Positions 1 through 8,724 of a stretch of 64,000 bases of DNA are shown one piece after another. The stretch spans positions 1,446,357 through 1,510,356 of the forward strand of contig NZ_AP024819.1 in the NCBI RefSeq assembly GCF_019703325.1, written 5' to 3'. The DNA is from Helicobacter sp. NHP19-012. GTDB taxonomy: Bacteria; Campylobacterota; Campylobacteria; Campylobacterales; Helicobacteraceae. The notes beneath the pieces were generated by a model. The model had not been told where the DNA came from. It ran no database searches and saw only the letters and a list, made by a program, of their open reading frames with translations. Each line of letters opens with the position of its first letter. Position 1 is the first letter of the stretch. Position numbers and translations under genes: made by a program.

Positions 1-414
1 AAAGTAACCGCTGTAATCTTCTTGAGACACCCCCACGAGCACAAAATCCGCCCCTAAGTTGAAAGCATAAGCGTGGGCGAGGGTGAAAAATAGGGCATTC
101 CTGTCGGGCACAAAGGAGGCGGGCAGATTTGGGTTTTTGGGGTGGGGGGCGTTGGAGCTTTGCGGATTGCTTGCAAACAGAGCGGAGAGGGTGATTTCTT
201 GTAAAAAGTGTAAATCCAGGATTTTTAAGGGCAAGTCTAGCAATTTGGCAATTTTTTGGGCTTGCTTGAGCTCTATGGCGTGCTTTTGGGCGTAGTTAAA
301 GGCGAGTAAATGGGTTTGTTTAAAAGCTTTTTTGGCCCACAGGGCTAAAGTGGTGCTATCTTGCCCCCCGCTAAAGCAGAGGACACAGGAGGCATGGTAG
401 ATTTTCTCTAACAT
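1..414 (-). CDS. queC: 7-cyano-7-deazaguanine synthase QueC (3' part cut off by window edge)
   Basis: Reading leftwards from ATG at 414, the frame is open to the window edge (138 codons). The N-terminus carries the PP-loop ATP-binding motif SGGQDST (about residues 15-21), followed by an RNALF motif in the position expected for QueC. The enzyme converts 7-carboxy-7-deazaguanine to preQ0 in queuosine biosynthesis. The C-terminal zinc-binding cysteines lie outside the window and cannot be checked. It is divergent from the CCA transferase gene, with about 48 bp between the starts. Other PP-loop enzymes are possible, but the GGQDST form is characteristic of QueC. Confidence 0.88.
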   Translation of the reverse strand, partial: MLEKIYHASCVLCFSGGQDSTTLALWAKKAFKQTHLLAFNYAQKHAIELKQAQKIAKLLDLPLKILDLHFLQEITLSALFASNPQSSNAPHPKNPNLPASFVPDRNALFFTLAHAYAFNLGADFVLVGVSQEDYSGYF

Positions 415-462
415 AGGCGTTCTTTTTGTTAAAATACCGCCCATTATAGCAAAAGGCTTAGC

Positions 463-1686
463 GTGCTTTGGGACACAAATTACCATTTTAACCTACCCCC
501 CCCCATTTTGCGCCTTTTAGAAATCCTAGAGGCGGGGGGATTTGAGGCGGTGGTGGTGGGGGGCTGTGTGCGTGATTATCTCTTAGGGCGCACCCCCAAA
601 GATTGCGATCTAGCCACAAACGCCACACCACAAGAGCTAGCCCCCCTTTTAAAGGCGCATAAAATCCCCACAATCCCCCTAGGCCTAGCCTTTGGCACTC
701 TGGGTGCACGCTTTGGCAAACAAGTTTTTGAAATCACCACTTATAGAGAGGAGAGCGGATACACGGATCATCGCCACCCTAAAGTACATTTTAACGCCAC
801 ACTAGAAACCGACTTAAAAAGGCGGGATTTTACCATCAACGCCCTAGCTTGCCACCCACAAAAGGGGCTGCTAGACTTGCATGGGGGGCTAGCGGATTTA
901 AGAGCCAAGCGTTTAAGGTTCGTGGGCGTGGCGGTTGATAGGGTGAATGAAGACGCTTTGCGGATTTTACGGGCGTTGCGTTTTGCTAGCGTGTTGGGCT
1001 TTAAGCTAGAGCCCAAAAGCGCACAAGCCGTGCTAGAGCACGCCCCCTTGTTAAAATACATTAGCAAAGAGCGCATTTTTGCCGAGCTGTGTAAAATTTT
1101 AATGGGCGCACAGGCGGGAGCAGTGTGTGCCACTTATGTAGGCGTGCTAGAGGGCGTGCTAAACACCCCCCTAAACCCCACGCTTTTAAGCCCCTTAAGC
1201 CAAATGCCCCCAAATTTAACTACTCGCTTTTTAGGTCTGCTCTTTGCTTGTGAGACCCCCTTTAAGAGTTTGGCAGAGTTAAAGCCCCCTAAAAAGCTCA
1301 TCAAAAACATAGAAAGACTTTTGCCTTGCACCCACCAAAGCCCCCCACTCTCTAAAATTTGGCTCAAAACACAAATGCAGATTTTAAGCCTTAGCCAAGT
1401 GCGGGCGTGGCTAGGTTGGCTTAAAGCCTATGAGCCGTCTAAATGGGCGGTGTTGAGGACACATTTTAAGCAAATTGGGGCACAAAGGGAGGTTTATACG
1501 CTTGGCTTTTTGGCGATCAATGGGCGCAGTTTAAAGGGCGTGGGGTTGAAAAAGGCAGAGATTGGGGCGTGCTTGCAAGCGTGCTTAAAAGAAGTGATAC
1601 ACCAGAGGCTAGAAAACACCCCCTCCGCTCTGTCGAAATTTGCCAGAGCGTGGGCGCAAAACTTAAGAGAACATGCGTTAAAATAG
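463..1686 (+). CDS. cca: CCA tRNA nucleotidyltransferase / poly(A) polymerase family protein
   Basis: 407 residues with a GTG start. The N-terminus has the class II nucleotidyltransferase signature: a GG motif (residues 33-34), VRDYLLG, then the metal-binding DCD (D47 and D49). RRDFTINALA follows at about 119-128, as in bacterial CCA-adding enzymes, and the EDALRILRALRFA motif after it. It would add or repair the 3' CCA of tRNAs; note that the tRNA-Ser in this window encodes its own CCA. The C-terminal third is less conserved. dus follows after a 5-bp gap, so the two are probably co-transcribed. The CCA-versus-poly(A) specificity cannot be decided from sequence alone. Confidence 0.88.
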   Translation: MLWDTNYHFNLPPPILRLLEILEAGGFEAVVVGGCVRDYLLGRTPKDCDLATNATPQELAPLLKAHKIPTIPLGLAFGTLGARFGKQVFEITTYREESGYTDHRHPKVHFNATLETDLKRRDFTINALACHPQKGLLDLHGGLADLRAKRLRFVGVAVDRVNEDALRILRALRFASVLGFKLEPKSAQAVLEHAPLLKYISKERIFAELCKILMGAQAGAVCATYVGVLEGVLNTPLNPTLLSPLSQMPPNLTTRFLGLLFACETPFKSLAELKPPKKLIKNIERLLPCTHQSPPLSKIWLKTQMQILSLSQVRAWLGWLKAYEPSKWAVLRTHFKQIGAQREVYTLGFLAINGRSLKGVGLKKAEIGACLQACLKEVIHQRLENTPSALSKFARAWAQNLREHALK

Positions 1687-1691
1687 GGTTT

Positions 1692-2681
1692 ATGGTGAAA
1701 TTGAATTTTGAGAGATTGTTATTTTTAGCCCCCCTAGCCGGTTATACGGATTTACCCTTTAGAAGTGTGGTGAAACGCTTTGGTGTGGATGTAACGGTGA
1801 GCGAAATGGTGAGCAGCCACGCTTTGGTGCACGCCTATCACAAAACCGCCAGAATGCTAGAAAAATCGCCCGAGGAACAGCCCTTTAGCGTGCAAATCGC
1901 CGGCTCTAAAAGCGAAGTGGTGGAGCAGGCTGTAGAGAAGATCAACGCCCTTGAGGGCATTGACATCATAGACTTTAATTGCGGTTGCCCTGCCCCTAAA
2001 GTGGCAAACCATGGCAATGGGAGCGGGCTTTTAAAGGATTTAAACCACTTGGTGAAACTCTTGCGCCTCATTAAAGAAAAGAGCCACAAGCCTTATAGCA
2101 GTGTGAAAGTGCGCCTAGGTTTTGAGAGCAAAATCCCGCTTGAAATCGCCCACGCCCTAAACGATGCGCCCGTGGATTTTGTGGTGGTGCACGCGAGGAC
2201 GAGAGCGGATCGCTACAAAAAAGAGCGCATAGATTACGAGAGCGTGCGTTTAATGCGCCAAGTGTTAAACAAGCCCTTGATCGCCAATGGCGAGATCGAC
2301 AGCCCCAAAAAGGCAAAAGAGGTGCTCGCCTACACGGGGGCAAATGGGGTGATGATCGGGCGTTCAAGCCTAACCCAGCCGTGGATTTTTTGGCAAATTA
2401 AAAACGACACTGAGGACTTGCCCGCCGTGCTAAAAAAGGATTTGGTTTTGGAGCATTTTGACAAAATGGTCGCCTTTTATGGGGATCGGGGGGTTGTGAT
2501 GTTTCGCAAAAACCTACACGCCTACGCCAAGGGGCATGCCAATGCCAGCACCTTTAAAATGGCGGTCAATAACATGAAAGAACCTACAGAGGCGCGGGCG
2601 CAAATTGAAGAGTTTTTTAGCTCCCCCACGCCCCTAAACCCCCTGCCCCAAATTGTAACCCTGAATCACCAAAGCGTTTGA
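1692..2681 (+). CDS. dus: tRNA-dihydrouridine synthase (Dus family)
   Basis: 329 residues from ATG 1692. The frame is open further upstream into cca, but the protein family begins near here (LFLAPLAGYTDLPFR is the usual FMN-barrel start). The active-site motif FNCGCPAPKV contains the catalytic Cys, followed by a GSGLLKD segment; GVMIGRSSLTQPWIF near the C-terminal part of the barrel is typical of the family. The enzyme reduces uridines in the tRNA D-loop using FMN and NADPH. It sits 5 bp after cca, so two tRNA maturation functions share a transcript. Its stop overlaps the start of the outer-membrane protein gene. Confidence 0.9.
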   Translation: MVKLNFERLLFLAPLAGYTDLPFRSVVKRFGVDVTVSEMVSSHALVHAYHKTARMLEKSPEEQPFSVQIAGSKSEVVEQAVEKINALEGIDIIDFNCGCPAPKVANHGNGSGLLKDLNHLVKLLRLIKEKSHKPYSSVKVRLGFESKIPLEIAHALNDAPVDFVVVHARTRADRYKKERIDYESVRLMRQVLNKPLIANGEIDSPKKAKEVLAYTGANGVMIGRSSLTQPWIFWQIKNDTEDLPAVLKKDLVLEHFDKMVAFYGDRGVVMFRKNLHAYAKGHANASTFKMAVNNMKEPTEARAQIEEFFSSPTPLNPLPQIVTLNHQSV

Positions 2682-3709
2682 TGTTAAAACGATTACTCTT
2701 AGCGGGGCTAGTTTTGCACCCTTTGGGGGCGGTGAAAAACCATGTCTTTACGGGCGTGCGCTTTGGCATGGCACAAAACTTTAAAAGCACCTTTAGCAAC
2801 CAAGTGAGTATGAATAACCCCAGCACTTTGCCTGATAATGCTAGCGTCTATGCCTGTCCCGACAACCTTTGTAAAAACAATGAAATTGAGGGGTTTTATA
2901 AACCTAGTGGTAATAAGAGCGCAAATTTTGCCTTTACTTACACTTTGGGCGATGAACTGTTTTTTGATAAATTCGGCATTAGTGGCTTGCGTGTCTATGG
3001 GGATATTGAATACGCCAATGCCAACTTAGGGCATCGCTACAAAGTGCAGAATAAGGGCGGATTAAATTACAACCCCGCCAACATTAAAGCCATTGACCCC
3101 AACACGGGGCAAGTGATCCCCATTGCTACTACTAACAAAAACGGGCAAGTAACTTACACTACCCCACAAGGTTACAGCTCCCCTTGTGCGGCTCTCACCG
3201 CCACAAATCCGCTAGGGCTCTGTCCCACGCCCACGCCCCAAGAAGTCTTACTCACACGCCCCGCCCATATGGTAACTTTGGGCTTAAATGTGGATTTTTT
3301 CTTAAACATCCCCATTGACATTTGGCTACGAAAAAAACACCCTAAAATGATGTTCTTTAAAATGGGGGTTTTTGTGGGCGGGGGCGTGGAGTATGCCATG
3401 CTGTGGAGCGACAATTTCAACAACGAGGCTTTAAGTGCCTTAGGTGGTAATTCTCTTAGCAAGGGGCATATTGATAAAACCCGCTTTTTTGCTGCCGGCA
3501 ATGGCTTTTATGTGAATGTGGGCTACCAGCTCTACTTAGGGCAACACAACCGCTTTAACTTGGGCTGGAAATTGCCCTACTACTCCATCAGTGCCCACAA
3601 CTGGTACAACTACGGCAACACCAACCCGGGAACACAGCAAACCATCAAACAAACCCTTGCCATCACCCGCCAAAGCCAATTTTATGTGGGTTATGCGTAT
3701 CTGTTCTAG
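2681..3709 (+). CDS. Helicobacter outer-membrane protein (Hop/Hof-like)
   Basis: 342 residues from ATG 2681; an in-frame TTG lies one codon upstream, but ATG is preferred. The start overlaps the dus stop codon. The N-terminus is a signal peptide (MLKRLLLAG..., cleavage probably near LGA) and the mature part begins with a beta-strand pattern (GVRFGMAQNF). The protein ends QFYVGYAYLF, the alternating hydrophobic, terminal-Phe pattern recognised by the BAM machinery and seen throughout Helicobacter OMP families. A central loop region is rich in N, T and P. The subfamily (Hop, Hor, Hof, Hom) cannot be assigned with certainty. Confidence 0.82.
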   Translation: MLKRLLLAGLVLHPLGAVKNHVFTGVRFGMAQNFKSTFSNQVSMNNPSTLPDNASVYACPDNLCKNNEIEGFYKPSGNKSANFAFTYTLGDELFFDKFGISGLRVYGDIEYANANLGHRYKVQNKGGLNYNPANIKAIDPNTGQVIPIATTNKNGQVTYTTPQGYSSPCAALTATNPLGLCPTPTPQEVLLTRPAHMVTLGLNVDFFLNIPIDIWLRKKHPKMMFFKMGVFVGGGVEYAMLWSDNFNNEALSALGGNSLSKGHIDKTRFFAAGNGFYVNVGYQLYLGQHNRFNLGWKLPYYSISAHNWYNYGNTNPGTQQTIKQTLAITRQSQFYVGYAYLF

Positions 3710-3889
3710 ACTTTTTAGTGCTATGCCTTACATAGTCTAGTTTTACTTGCGGAGCCTAGTTCTTCTGCTAATTCTCCATTTAATTTTAAAAGAGTACTTG
3801 CACTAGTCAAATCCCCCTATTATGCAGCTTGCCACTACATTGTCTTACGCACTCAATACAGCCTAGGGAGAGTTCAAGATCCCCACCTG

Positions 3890-3909
3890 TTACCCATAAC
3901 CAAGGGTAA
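3890..3909. terminator. Weak hairpin between convergent OMP and gadB genes
   Basis: TTACCC (3890-3895) and GGGTAA (3904-3909) form a 6-bp stem with an 8-nt loop in the 219-bp gap between two convergent genes. There is no clear T tract, so this is only a candidate bidirectional transcription stop. I see no gene in the rest of the gap. Confidence 0.25.
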
Positions 3910-3928
3910 AACCAAACCATTAAATTTT

Positions 3929-5377
3929 TCAATGTGTGTAACCCACTGGGACAACTTTACCCTCTTGTGTTGGGCACTTGGAGCGTACAATGCGCGCCGC
4001 ATCTAACTCTCTAATGGCTTGTTTGATGTCCTTTAAAAAGAGCGACATTTGCTCCATGCTCTGATCCGCCCTAACGACAATACGCATCACCGACACCTCT
4101 TGCAAATTTGCAGGGAGTGTATAGGCAGGGACTTGCCAACCATTGAAGCGCAGATGATCAGCCAGATCGTAAAGATCCCATTGTTTTTCCTCTTTAGCTT
4201 TAGCACTCATAGCCCAACAAATAATGGGAATATTTTGCCCCTCATTGATCATGTCAAAAAGTCCCAAGGATTTAATGCCCTTTGCTAAAAACAACCCCAC
4301 ATCACGGGTTTTTGCATGCACGGCTTTATACCCCTCAAAGCCCCAGCGCACAAAGCAATAATATTGTGCCCAGATTTGCGAACCCGATCGGGAAAAATTG
4401 ATTTGGAAAGTCGGTTCAAAATCCCCTAGATACGCCACTTTAAAGATCAATTCCTCAGGCAAGAACTCTTTATCCCGCCATATCACCCAACCAATCCCCG
4501 GATAAATCAAACCGTATTTATGCCCTGAAGTAGAAATAGACACGACATTTTTTAAGCGAAAATCCCAAGCCAAATCAGGGTTGACAAAGGGTAGATAAAG
4601 CCCACCTGAAGCCGCATCGACATGGATAGGCACGCTAATTTTTGCGCTTTGGTTGTAGGCACTAAGGTGTTTGTCTAAAGTAACGATGTCGTCAAACATC
4701 CCTGTATAGGTGATGCCCATGATGGGCACAATGCCTATGGTGTAATCATCGCAAAGCTCGATGGCCTTTTTTGGATCCAAGGTGAGGTTGTTTCGATCGG
4801 TCATGGGGATCTCACGCAATTCAATGTCCCAATAAACGCAAAACTTTTTCCACACTACTTGATAGCCCGAGCCCACAATAAGATTAGGCTTTTTCTTTGC
4901 GGTGTCTATGCCTAGCTCTTGAGCACGCTTGCGCCAGCGAAACTTCATAGCCATACCACCTAGCATACAAGCCTCTGAAGAACCCACGGTGGAAGTGCCC
5001 ATGTAATCCTCTTTAGGGTCGGCGTTCCAAAGATTGGCAATGATATTGACGCACCGCTTTTCTATCTCTGTGGTTTGCGGATATTCGGATTTATCGATGG
5101 CATTAGTCGCCATAGAATCGAGCATGATCTTTCTGGCTTCCTCTTCCATGTAGGTTTGCACGAAAGTACAAAGATTGTAGCGGGGGTTACCATCGTGCAT
5201 CATTTCGTCTGCCACCAATTGATAGGCGATGCGTGGATCCATCATTTTTTGCCCTATCTTGTCACGGGGCAACAAGACATCGCTTTCTAGACTCCCAAAA
5301 ATAGGTGTGGACGAATTGTCAGCCTTGAAGACAAATTTTTCCTCATCCCTTTCAATGTGGCTTTTTTTGTGTAGCAT
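3929..5377 (-). CDS. gadB: Glutamate decarboxylase (GadB type, PLP-dependent)
   Basis: 482 residues, close to the usual length of bacterial GadB. The PLP lysine lies in STSGHKYGL (Lys287) and the PLP-contacting HVDAASGG motif is at about 252-259. The protein ends with histidine (GYTH), which may mirror the C-terminal His used by E. coli GadB to close the active site at neutral pH; this parallel is inference. The reaction converts glutamate plus a proton to GABA and CO2, usually for acid resistance. The ribosome site GAGGAGG sits just before the ATG. No glutamate/GABA antiporter (gadC) is adjacent. The gene lies alone between two outer-membrane protein genes. It may have been acquired or retained only in some Helicobacter. 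Confidence 0.93.
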   Translation of the reverse strand: MLHKKSHIERDEEKFVFKADNSSTPIFGSLESDVLLPRDKIGQKMMDPRIAYQLVADEMMHDGNPRYNLCTFVQTYMEEEARKIMLDSMATNAIDKSEYPQTTEIEKRCVNIIANLWNADPKEDYMGTSTVGSSEACMLGGMAMKFRWRKRAQELGIDTAKKKPNLIVGSGYQVVWKKFCVYWDIELREIPMTDRNNLTLDPKKAIELCDDYTIGIVPIMGITYTGMFDDIVTLDKHLSAYNQSAKISVPIHVDAASGGLYLPFVNPDLAWDFRLKNVVSISTSGHKYGLIYPGIGWVIWRDKEFLPEELIFKVAYLGDFEPTFQINFSRSGSQIWAQYYCFVRWGFEGYKAVHAKTRDVGLFLAKGIKSLGLFDMINEGQNIPIICWAMSAKAKEEKQWDLYDLADHLRFNGWQVPAYTLPANLQEVSVMRIVVRADQSMEQMSLFLKDIKQAIRELDAARIVRSKCPTQEGKVVPVGYTH

Positions 5378-5835
5378 AAAAACCTCCTCAAAGTTAAGAT
5401 TGTGTTAACTAAACTAAATGGGCGCTAGTGTTGCCTAACTTGCTTTAAAACATGCTTTGGGTTTGGGGATTATTTTGCATTTTTTAGAAAATTTAACTTC
5501 TTAAACCACACACGATTGGATAGTTTTTAGTAGGTAATTGCTAGATTATTGTGTGGATATAGGTGTGTAGCTTTGACATGACTTGTAAATATTCTTACTC
5601 TCTCTAATGCACACACTGAAATTCATTAGAGTTTGCAGTATTTCATTACGGGGATGCCATTATCGCCCCCAATTCCTGCAGCACCGCGGATATGGATGCC
5701 GTGGACATTAAGGTGCGCATTTAATAAAAGTGGTTATAAGACACTAATTCTAAAAAATAAAGCATGTGGCTTAGAAAGGCTTCAAAATCCAAAGGGATTT
5801 GGCTAAACTAAAGACATTTGTTTAGAGGAATGCCC
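5378..5835. other. Intergenic stretch between gadB and an OMP gene, with a possible gene remnant
   Basis: About 460 bp between divergent gadB and the OMP gene. It must contain the gadB promoter, but I see no confident -35/-10 pair. A short open frame at about 5623-5724 looks protein-like (see separate entry). The rest is AT-rich with no recognisable gene or repeat. Confidence 0.6.
5623..5724 (+). pseudogene. Possible C-terminal remnant of an unidentified protein
   Basis: The frame reads ...HYGDAIIAPNSC then STADMDAVDIKVRI and stops at 5722-5724. The composition and the higher GC than the flanks look like the end of a real coding sequence, but no start, ribosome site or upstream part is visible. 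I do not recognise the family. It may be chance. Confidence 0.25.
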
Positions 5836-6537
5836 ATGCGGCGGTTTCAAGTGTTGCGTCTAGTCTATCTTTGGGGGCTTACACTCTTGCCTTTATGTGC
5901 TGAAAATAAGGGTTGGTATTTGAGTTTTGGTCCGCAATTTAGCCTAGTAAGAAGTAATGCACTTGTATCGCAAAACATGGATTTTATTGTGATCAAGGAT
6001 CAAAGAAGGCTACAAGATAGCATAGCCCCTATGGGTGGGGGCAATGTGCGCTTGGGATTTAAACATTTCTTTGGGCAAAATAAGCAAATCGGACTGCGTT
6101 ATTATTTTAATTTTGGGGGCAATGGGGGAGCGTGGGTTTCGCAATTTGTCTATGGCTTGGGGGCGGATGTCATGCTGAATTTTATAGAGAGAAAATGGAG
6201 AGGGCGGGATTTTACCTTCGGGGGGTTTGTGGGCTTGCTCTTTAGCGTGCAAACTTGGCAAACAGGGGTGGCTTCGGTGTTTCAGGGGGAACTTACGGCG
6301 AGTTTAGGTGGAGGTTTTACGCGCAAAGTTTACCCCGTGCAGTTTCAATTACCCTTAAATATTGGCTTGCACTTAAATTTCTCTAAACATCAGGGGTTAG
6401 ACTTAGGGATCATGATGCCCTTTCTATATTCCCCCCTTGCTCGCTACTCTAAGAACTTTGACCACGATAAAGACAGCGCAACCCTAACCATCCACCGCGA
6501 TTTTTCGGTGTATCTTAACTACACCTATGCATTTTAG
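5836..6537 (+). CDS. Helicobacter outer-membrane protein, small
   Basis: 233 residues from ATG 5836, which has AGAGGA six bases upstream; an alternative ATG at 5830 would sit directly against that site and an in-frame TTG at 5818 has none. The N-terminus MRRFQVLRLVYLWGLTLLPL is a signal peptide, with cleavage likely after LCA. The mature protein alternates polar and hydrophobic residues (GWYLSFGPQFSL) and ends SVYLNYTYAF, a classic outer-membrane beta-barrel C-terminus. It resembles the small Hop/Hor-type porin-like proteins of Helicobacter. It stands before fliW and murG, as an OMP gene does near murG in H. pylori (from memory). Confidence 0.8.
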   Translation: MRRFQVLRLVYLWGLTLLPLCAENKGWYLSFGPQFSLVRSNALVSQNMDFIVIKDQRRLQDSIAPMGGGNVRLGFKHFFGQNKQIGLRYYFNFGGNGGAWVSQFVYGLGADVMLNFIERKWRGRDFTFGGFVGLLFSVQTWQTGVASVFQGELTASLGGGFTRKVYPVQFQLPLNIGLHLNFSKHQGLDLGIMMPFLYSPLARYSKNFDHDKDSATLTIHRDFSVYLNYTYAF

Positions 6538-6585
6538 TGGAACAGGTTTTGCTAGGTTGGGATTATATTTTGCCAAAGGAAGTCC

Positions 6586-6990
6586 ATGCGTTACACATTA
6601 AAAGCCCCCATTCTCGGGTTTGAGAGAATCATGGAGGTGGAATTAACAAAAATTGATGATCTCTTTAGCCGTGTGAGTAGTGTTGATGGGACCATCAGCA
6701 TGGTTTTAGCCAACCCCTATAAGCTACGCGAATACAGCTTTAGCATCCCCAAATACATAGAGTTGCTCTTAGAACTCAACGCTAAATCCCATGTAGAAGT
6801 GTATTGCGTGGTCGTGGTGCAAAAAAACCTAGAGGACTCGATGGTGAACTTCCTCGCCCCCCTTGTTTTCAACCCCGATAATGGCTACGCCGCCCAAATC
6901 GCTCTCTCGATCATGGACTACCCCGACTTTGGCTTTAGAGATACCCTAAAATCCTTCGTGCAAGCTAAAAGCGCTCGTCTAAGCTCTTAA
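6586..6990 (+). CDS. fliW: Flagellar assembly factor FliW
   Basis: 134 residues, the usual FliW length. The N-terminal half has APILGFERI and LANPYKLREY, and the middle part has EVYCVVVVQ with a following domain that ends in hydrophobic and polar strands, as in FliW. The protein binds flagellin and counteracts CsrA, coupling flagellin translation to export. The gene is 6 bp upstream of murG, the same pairing found in H. pylori. Helicobacter genomes often carry two FliW paralogues; which one this is cannot be told, though the murG linkage favours the HP1154 counterpart. Confidence 0.85.
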   Translation: MRYTLKAPILGFERIMEVELTKIDDLFSRVSSVDGTISMVLANPYKLREYSFSIPKYIELLLELNAKSHVEVYCVVVVQKNLEDSMVNFLAPLVFNPDNGYAAQIALSIMDYPDFGFRDTLKSFVQAKSARLSS

Positions 6991-6996
6991 AAGCCC

Positions 6997-8064
6997 ATGT
7001 TAGCGATCACTGGGGGAGGCACAGGTGGGCATTTATGCATCGTCCGCTCTTTGGCGCAAGAATTGCAAAATAGGGGGCTAGACTTGCTTTACATTGGCAG
7101 CACTTCAGGGCAGGATAAAGCTTGGTTTGAAAACAGCCCTCTTTTCAAACAATGCTTTTTTTTAAACACTACGGGCGTTGTCAACAAGGGGTTTTTTAAA
7201 AAAATCCACGCCTTGTATAAGCAACTGCGCTGCACCCAAACCGCTAGAGGTCTTTTAAAAAAACACCACATCAAAGCCTTGATCAGCGTGGGGGGCTTTA
7301 GCGCGGGGCCGGGCTCTTTTGCGGGCATTCTCTCCAAAATCCCCCTTTATATCCACGAGCAAAACGCCGTGCAAGGGGCACTAAACAAACTCATCGCCCC
7401 CTATGCCAAGTGCATTTTCAGCAGCTTTAAAGGCACAGAGGAGAACCCCAAGCGGATTTACACCCCATACCCCATCCAAAACAGCTTTTTTGAAAGTGCC
7501 AGAATCCGCACACAGGTGCAGAGCATTTTATTTTTAGGCGGATCGCAAGGGGCTAGGGCGATCAATGAATTTGCCATTTTATGCGCTAGAAAACTCCTCA
7601 AAAGGGGTTTAAAGGTGATCCACCAATGCGGCAAGCTAGACTACGAGCGGGTCGCTAGCGTGTATCAAGGTTTGGGGATTCTAGAGCAAGTCGATCTCTT
7701 CGCCTTTGATTTGCAGCTTGTGGAGAAAATGCGCCAAGCGGATATTTGCGTGAGCCGTGCGGGGGCGAGCAGTGTGTGGGAGCTGTGCGCCAACAACTTG
7801 CCTACCCTCTTTGTGCCCTACCCCTTCGCCGCCAAAAACCACCAATACTACAACGCCCTAGAGTTCGCCAACGAGGGGCTCGCCCAAATCGTGGAACAGA
7901 GCCACCTACACCCCGACCACCTTTTTCACTTCATTGAGTGGCTAGAAACCCCCAAGCAAGGGGGGCTAGAGATCGCCAAAGTGAGCCAGAGCCTACGCCA
8001 AAAAGTTTCTAGCGATGGGGCACGCCAAATTGTGGATCGGATTTTAGAACAAATCCAGCCTTAG
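6997..8064 (+). CDS. murG: UDP-GlcNAc:lipid II N-acetylglucosaminyltransferase MurG
   Basis: 355 residues with both MurG Gly-rich motifs: GGGTGGHL at the N-terminus and LGGSQGARAIN starting the C-terminal Rossmann half. SRAGASSVWE and the HQYYNALEFANEG segment match the donor-binding region. The peripheral membrane enzyme transfers GlcNAc to lipid I to make lipid II. It follows fliW after 6 bp. Its 3' end overlaps the convergent comB3-like gene by 4 bp, so read-through from either would be antisense to the other. Confidence 0.96.
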   Translation: MLAITGGGTGGHLCIVRSLAQELQNRGLDLLYIGSTSGQDKAWFENSPLFKQCFFLNTTGVVNKGFFKKIHALYKQLRCTQTARGLLKKHHIKALISVGGFSAGPGSFAGILSKIPLYIHEQNAVQGALNKLIAPYAKCIFSSFKGTEENPKRIYTPYPIQNSFFESARIRTQVQSILFLGGSQGARAINEFAILCARKLLKRGLKVIHQCGKLDYERVASVYQGLGILEQVDLFAFDLQLVEKMRQADICVSRAGASSVWELCANNLPTLFVPYPFAAKNHQYYNALEFANEGLAQIVEQSHLHPDHLFHFIEWLETPKQGGLEIAKVSQSLRQKVSSDGARQIVDRILEQIQP

Positions 8065-8348
8065 GCGTAAAAACTTGTCGCCCCCGTGAGCCTAGAGTGG
8101 GCGATTAAAATGTCGGCAATGTCCTCATCAAAGAACTCCAACACGCTAAAAAGGGCTAAAAACCCCCCATACAACGCCAAAGCCCACAGTGTGCCCAGCC
8201 ACGGCCACAGCACAAAAGGCACGAAGATCGACACAATCCACGACTTGGCATTGAGCCATAGAAATTTGTCCTTTGTAGAAATGGCTTGTAAATTTGCTAC
8301 AGACACGACCAACAAAGGGCACTCCATCAAAACAACCCCATAAACCAC
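8061..8348 (-). CDS. comB3: ComB3/VirB3-like competence membrane protein
   Basis: 95 residues. The MECPLLVVSVANLQ start, followed by STKDKFLWLNAKSWIVS and two hydrophobic segments (about 38-55 and 57-69), resembles ComB3 of the Helicobacter DNA-uptake type IV secretion system as I recall it; this is family resemblance, not a search result. VirB3 proteins are small inner-membrane partners of the VirB4 ATPase. The start overlaps the end of comB2 by 22 bp, showing translational coupling. No comB4 follows: the next gene is convergent murG. Confidence 0.62.
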   Translation of the reverse strand: MVYGVVLMECPLLVVSVANLQAISTKDKFLWLNAKSWIVSIFVPFVLWPWLGTLWALALYGGFLALFSVLEFFDEDIADILIAHSRLTGATSFYA

Positions 8349-8590
8349 GAAGCCAGCGCCGGAGCCTTAAAAAAGAGCATGATTCCTAGCACCACGCCCA
8401 AGATTGTAAAGAGAATATCCCGCCAGCGGTCTAAATTACGCCACACATAAAAGGCAATGCCGATAAAAATCAGCATTAAAATGCCCTTGGCCGTGTTGCT
8501 TTGCAGTTGCGCCTCAATGGCTTTAAAAAAATTATCCCCCCCATCGGCTTGTAAAAAATCCAAAGCTAAAAAGATCCACAACCACCGCAA
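8327..8590 (-). CDS. comB2: ComB2/VirB2-like competence pilin-type protein
   Basis: 87 residues with the layout of VirB2-type proteins: an N-terminal hydrophobic leader (MRWLWIFLALDFLQA), then a polar segment, then two hydrophobic stretches (GILMLIFIGIAFYVW and ILFTILGVVLGIMLFF). It overlaps comB3, the order found in the Helicobacter comB2-comB3-comB4 operon. It would form part of the envelope channel for transformation. The gene is divergent from hrcA with about 270 bp between starts, so the promoter region is shared with the heat-shock operon. Assignment rests on size, topology and pairing. Confidence 0.62.
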   Translation of the reverse strand: MRWLWIFLALDFLQADGGDNFFKAIEAQLQSNTAKGILMLIFIGIAFYVWRNLDRWRDILFTILGVVLGIMLFFKAPALASWFMGLF

Positions 8591-8724
8591 GAAAACCCCC
8601 TTTGCTAGAGAAATGCCGAGATTTTAGCCCACTTTTTTTAACACGCCCTAAACCGCCCAAAAATCCACCCACAGGCTCTAACACTTGCCACTCATAGCAA
8701 ATATTTTTAACAAAATGACTTAGT

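Noticed and set aside
1569..1691. Longer dus protein starting inside cca
   Set aside because: The extra 41 residues overlap cca and have no similarity to the Dus family start; ATG 1692 fits the family.
8086..8343. Plus-strand frame opposite comB3
   Set aside because: Polar, low-information translation without a ribosome site; the minus-strand frame has coherent membrane topology.
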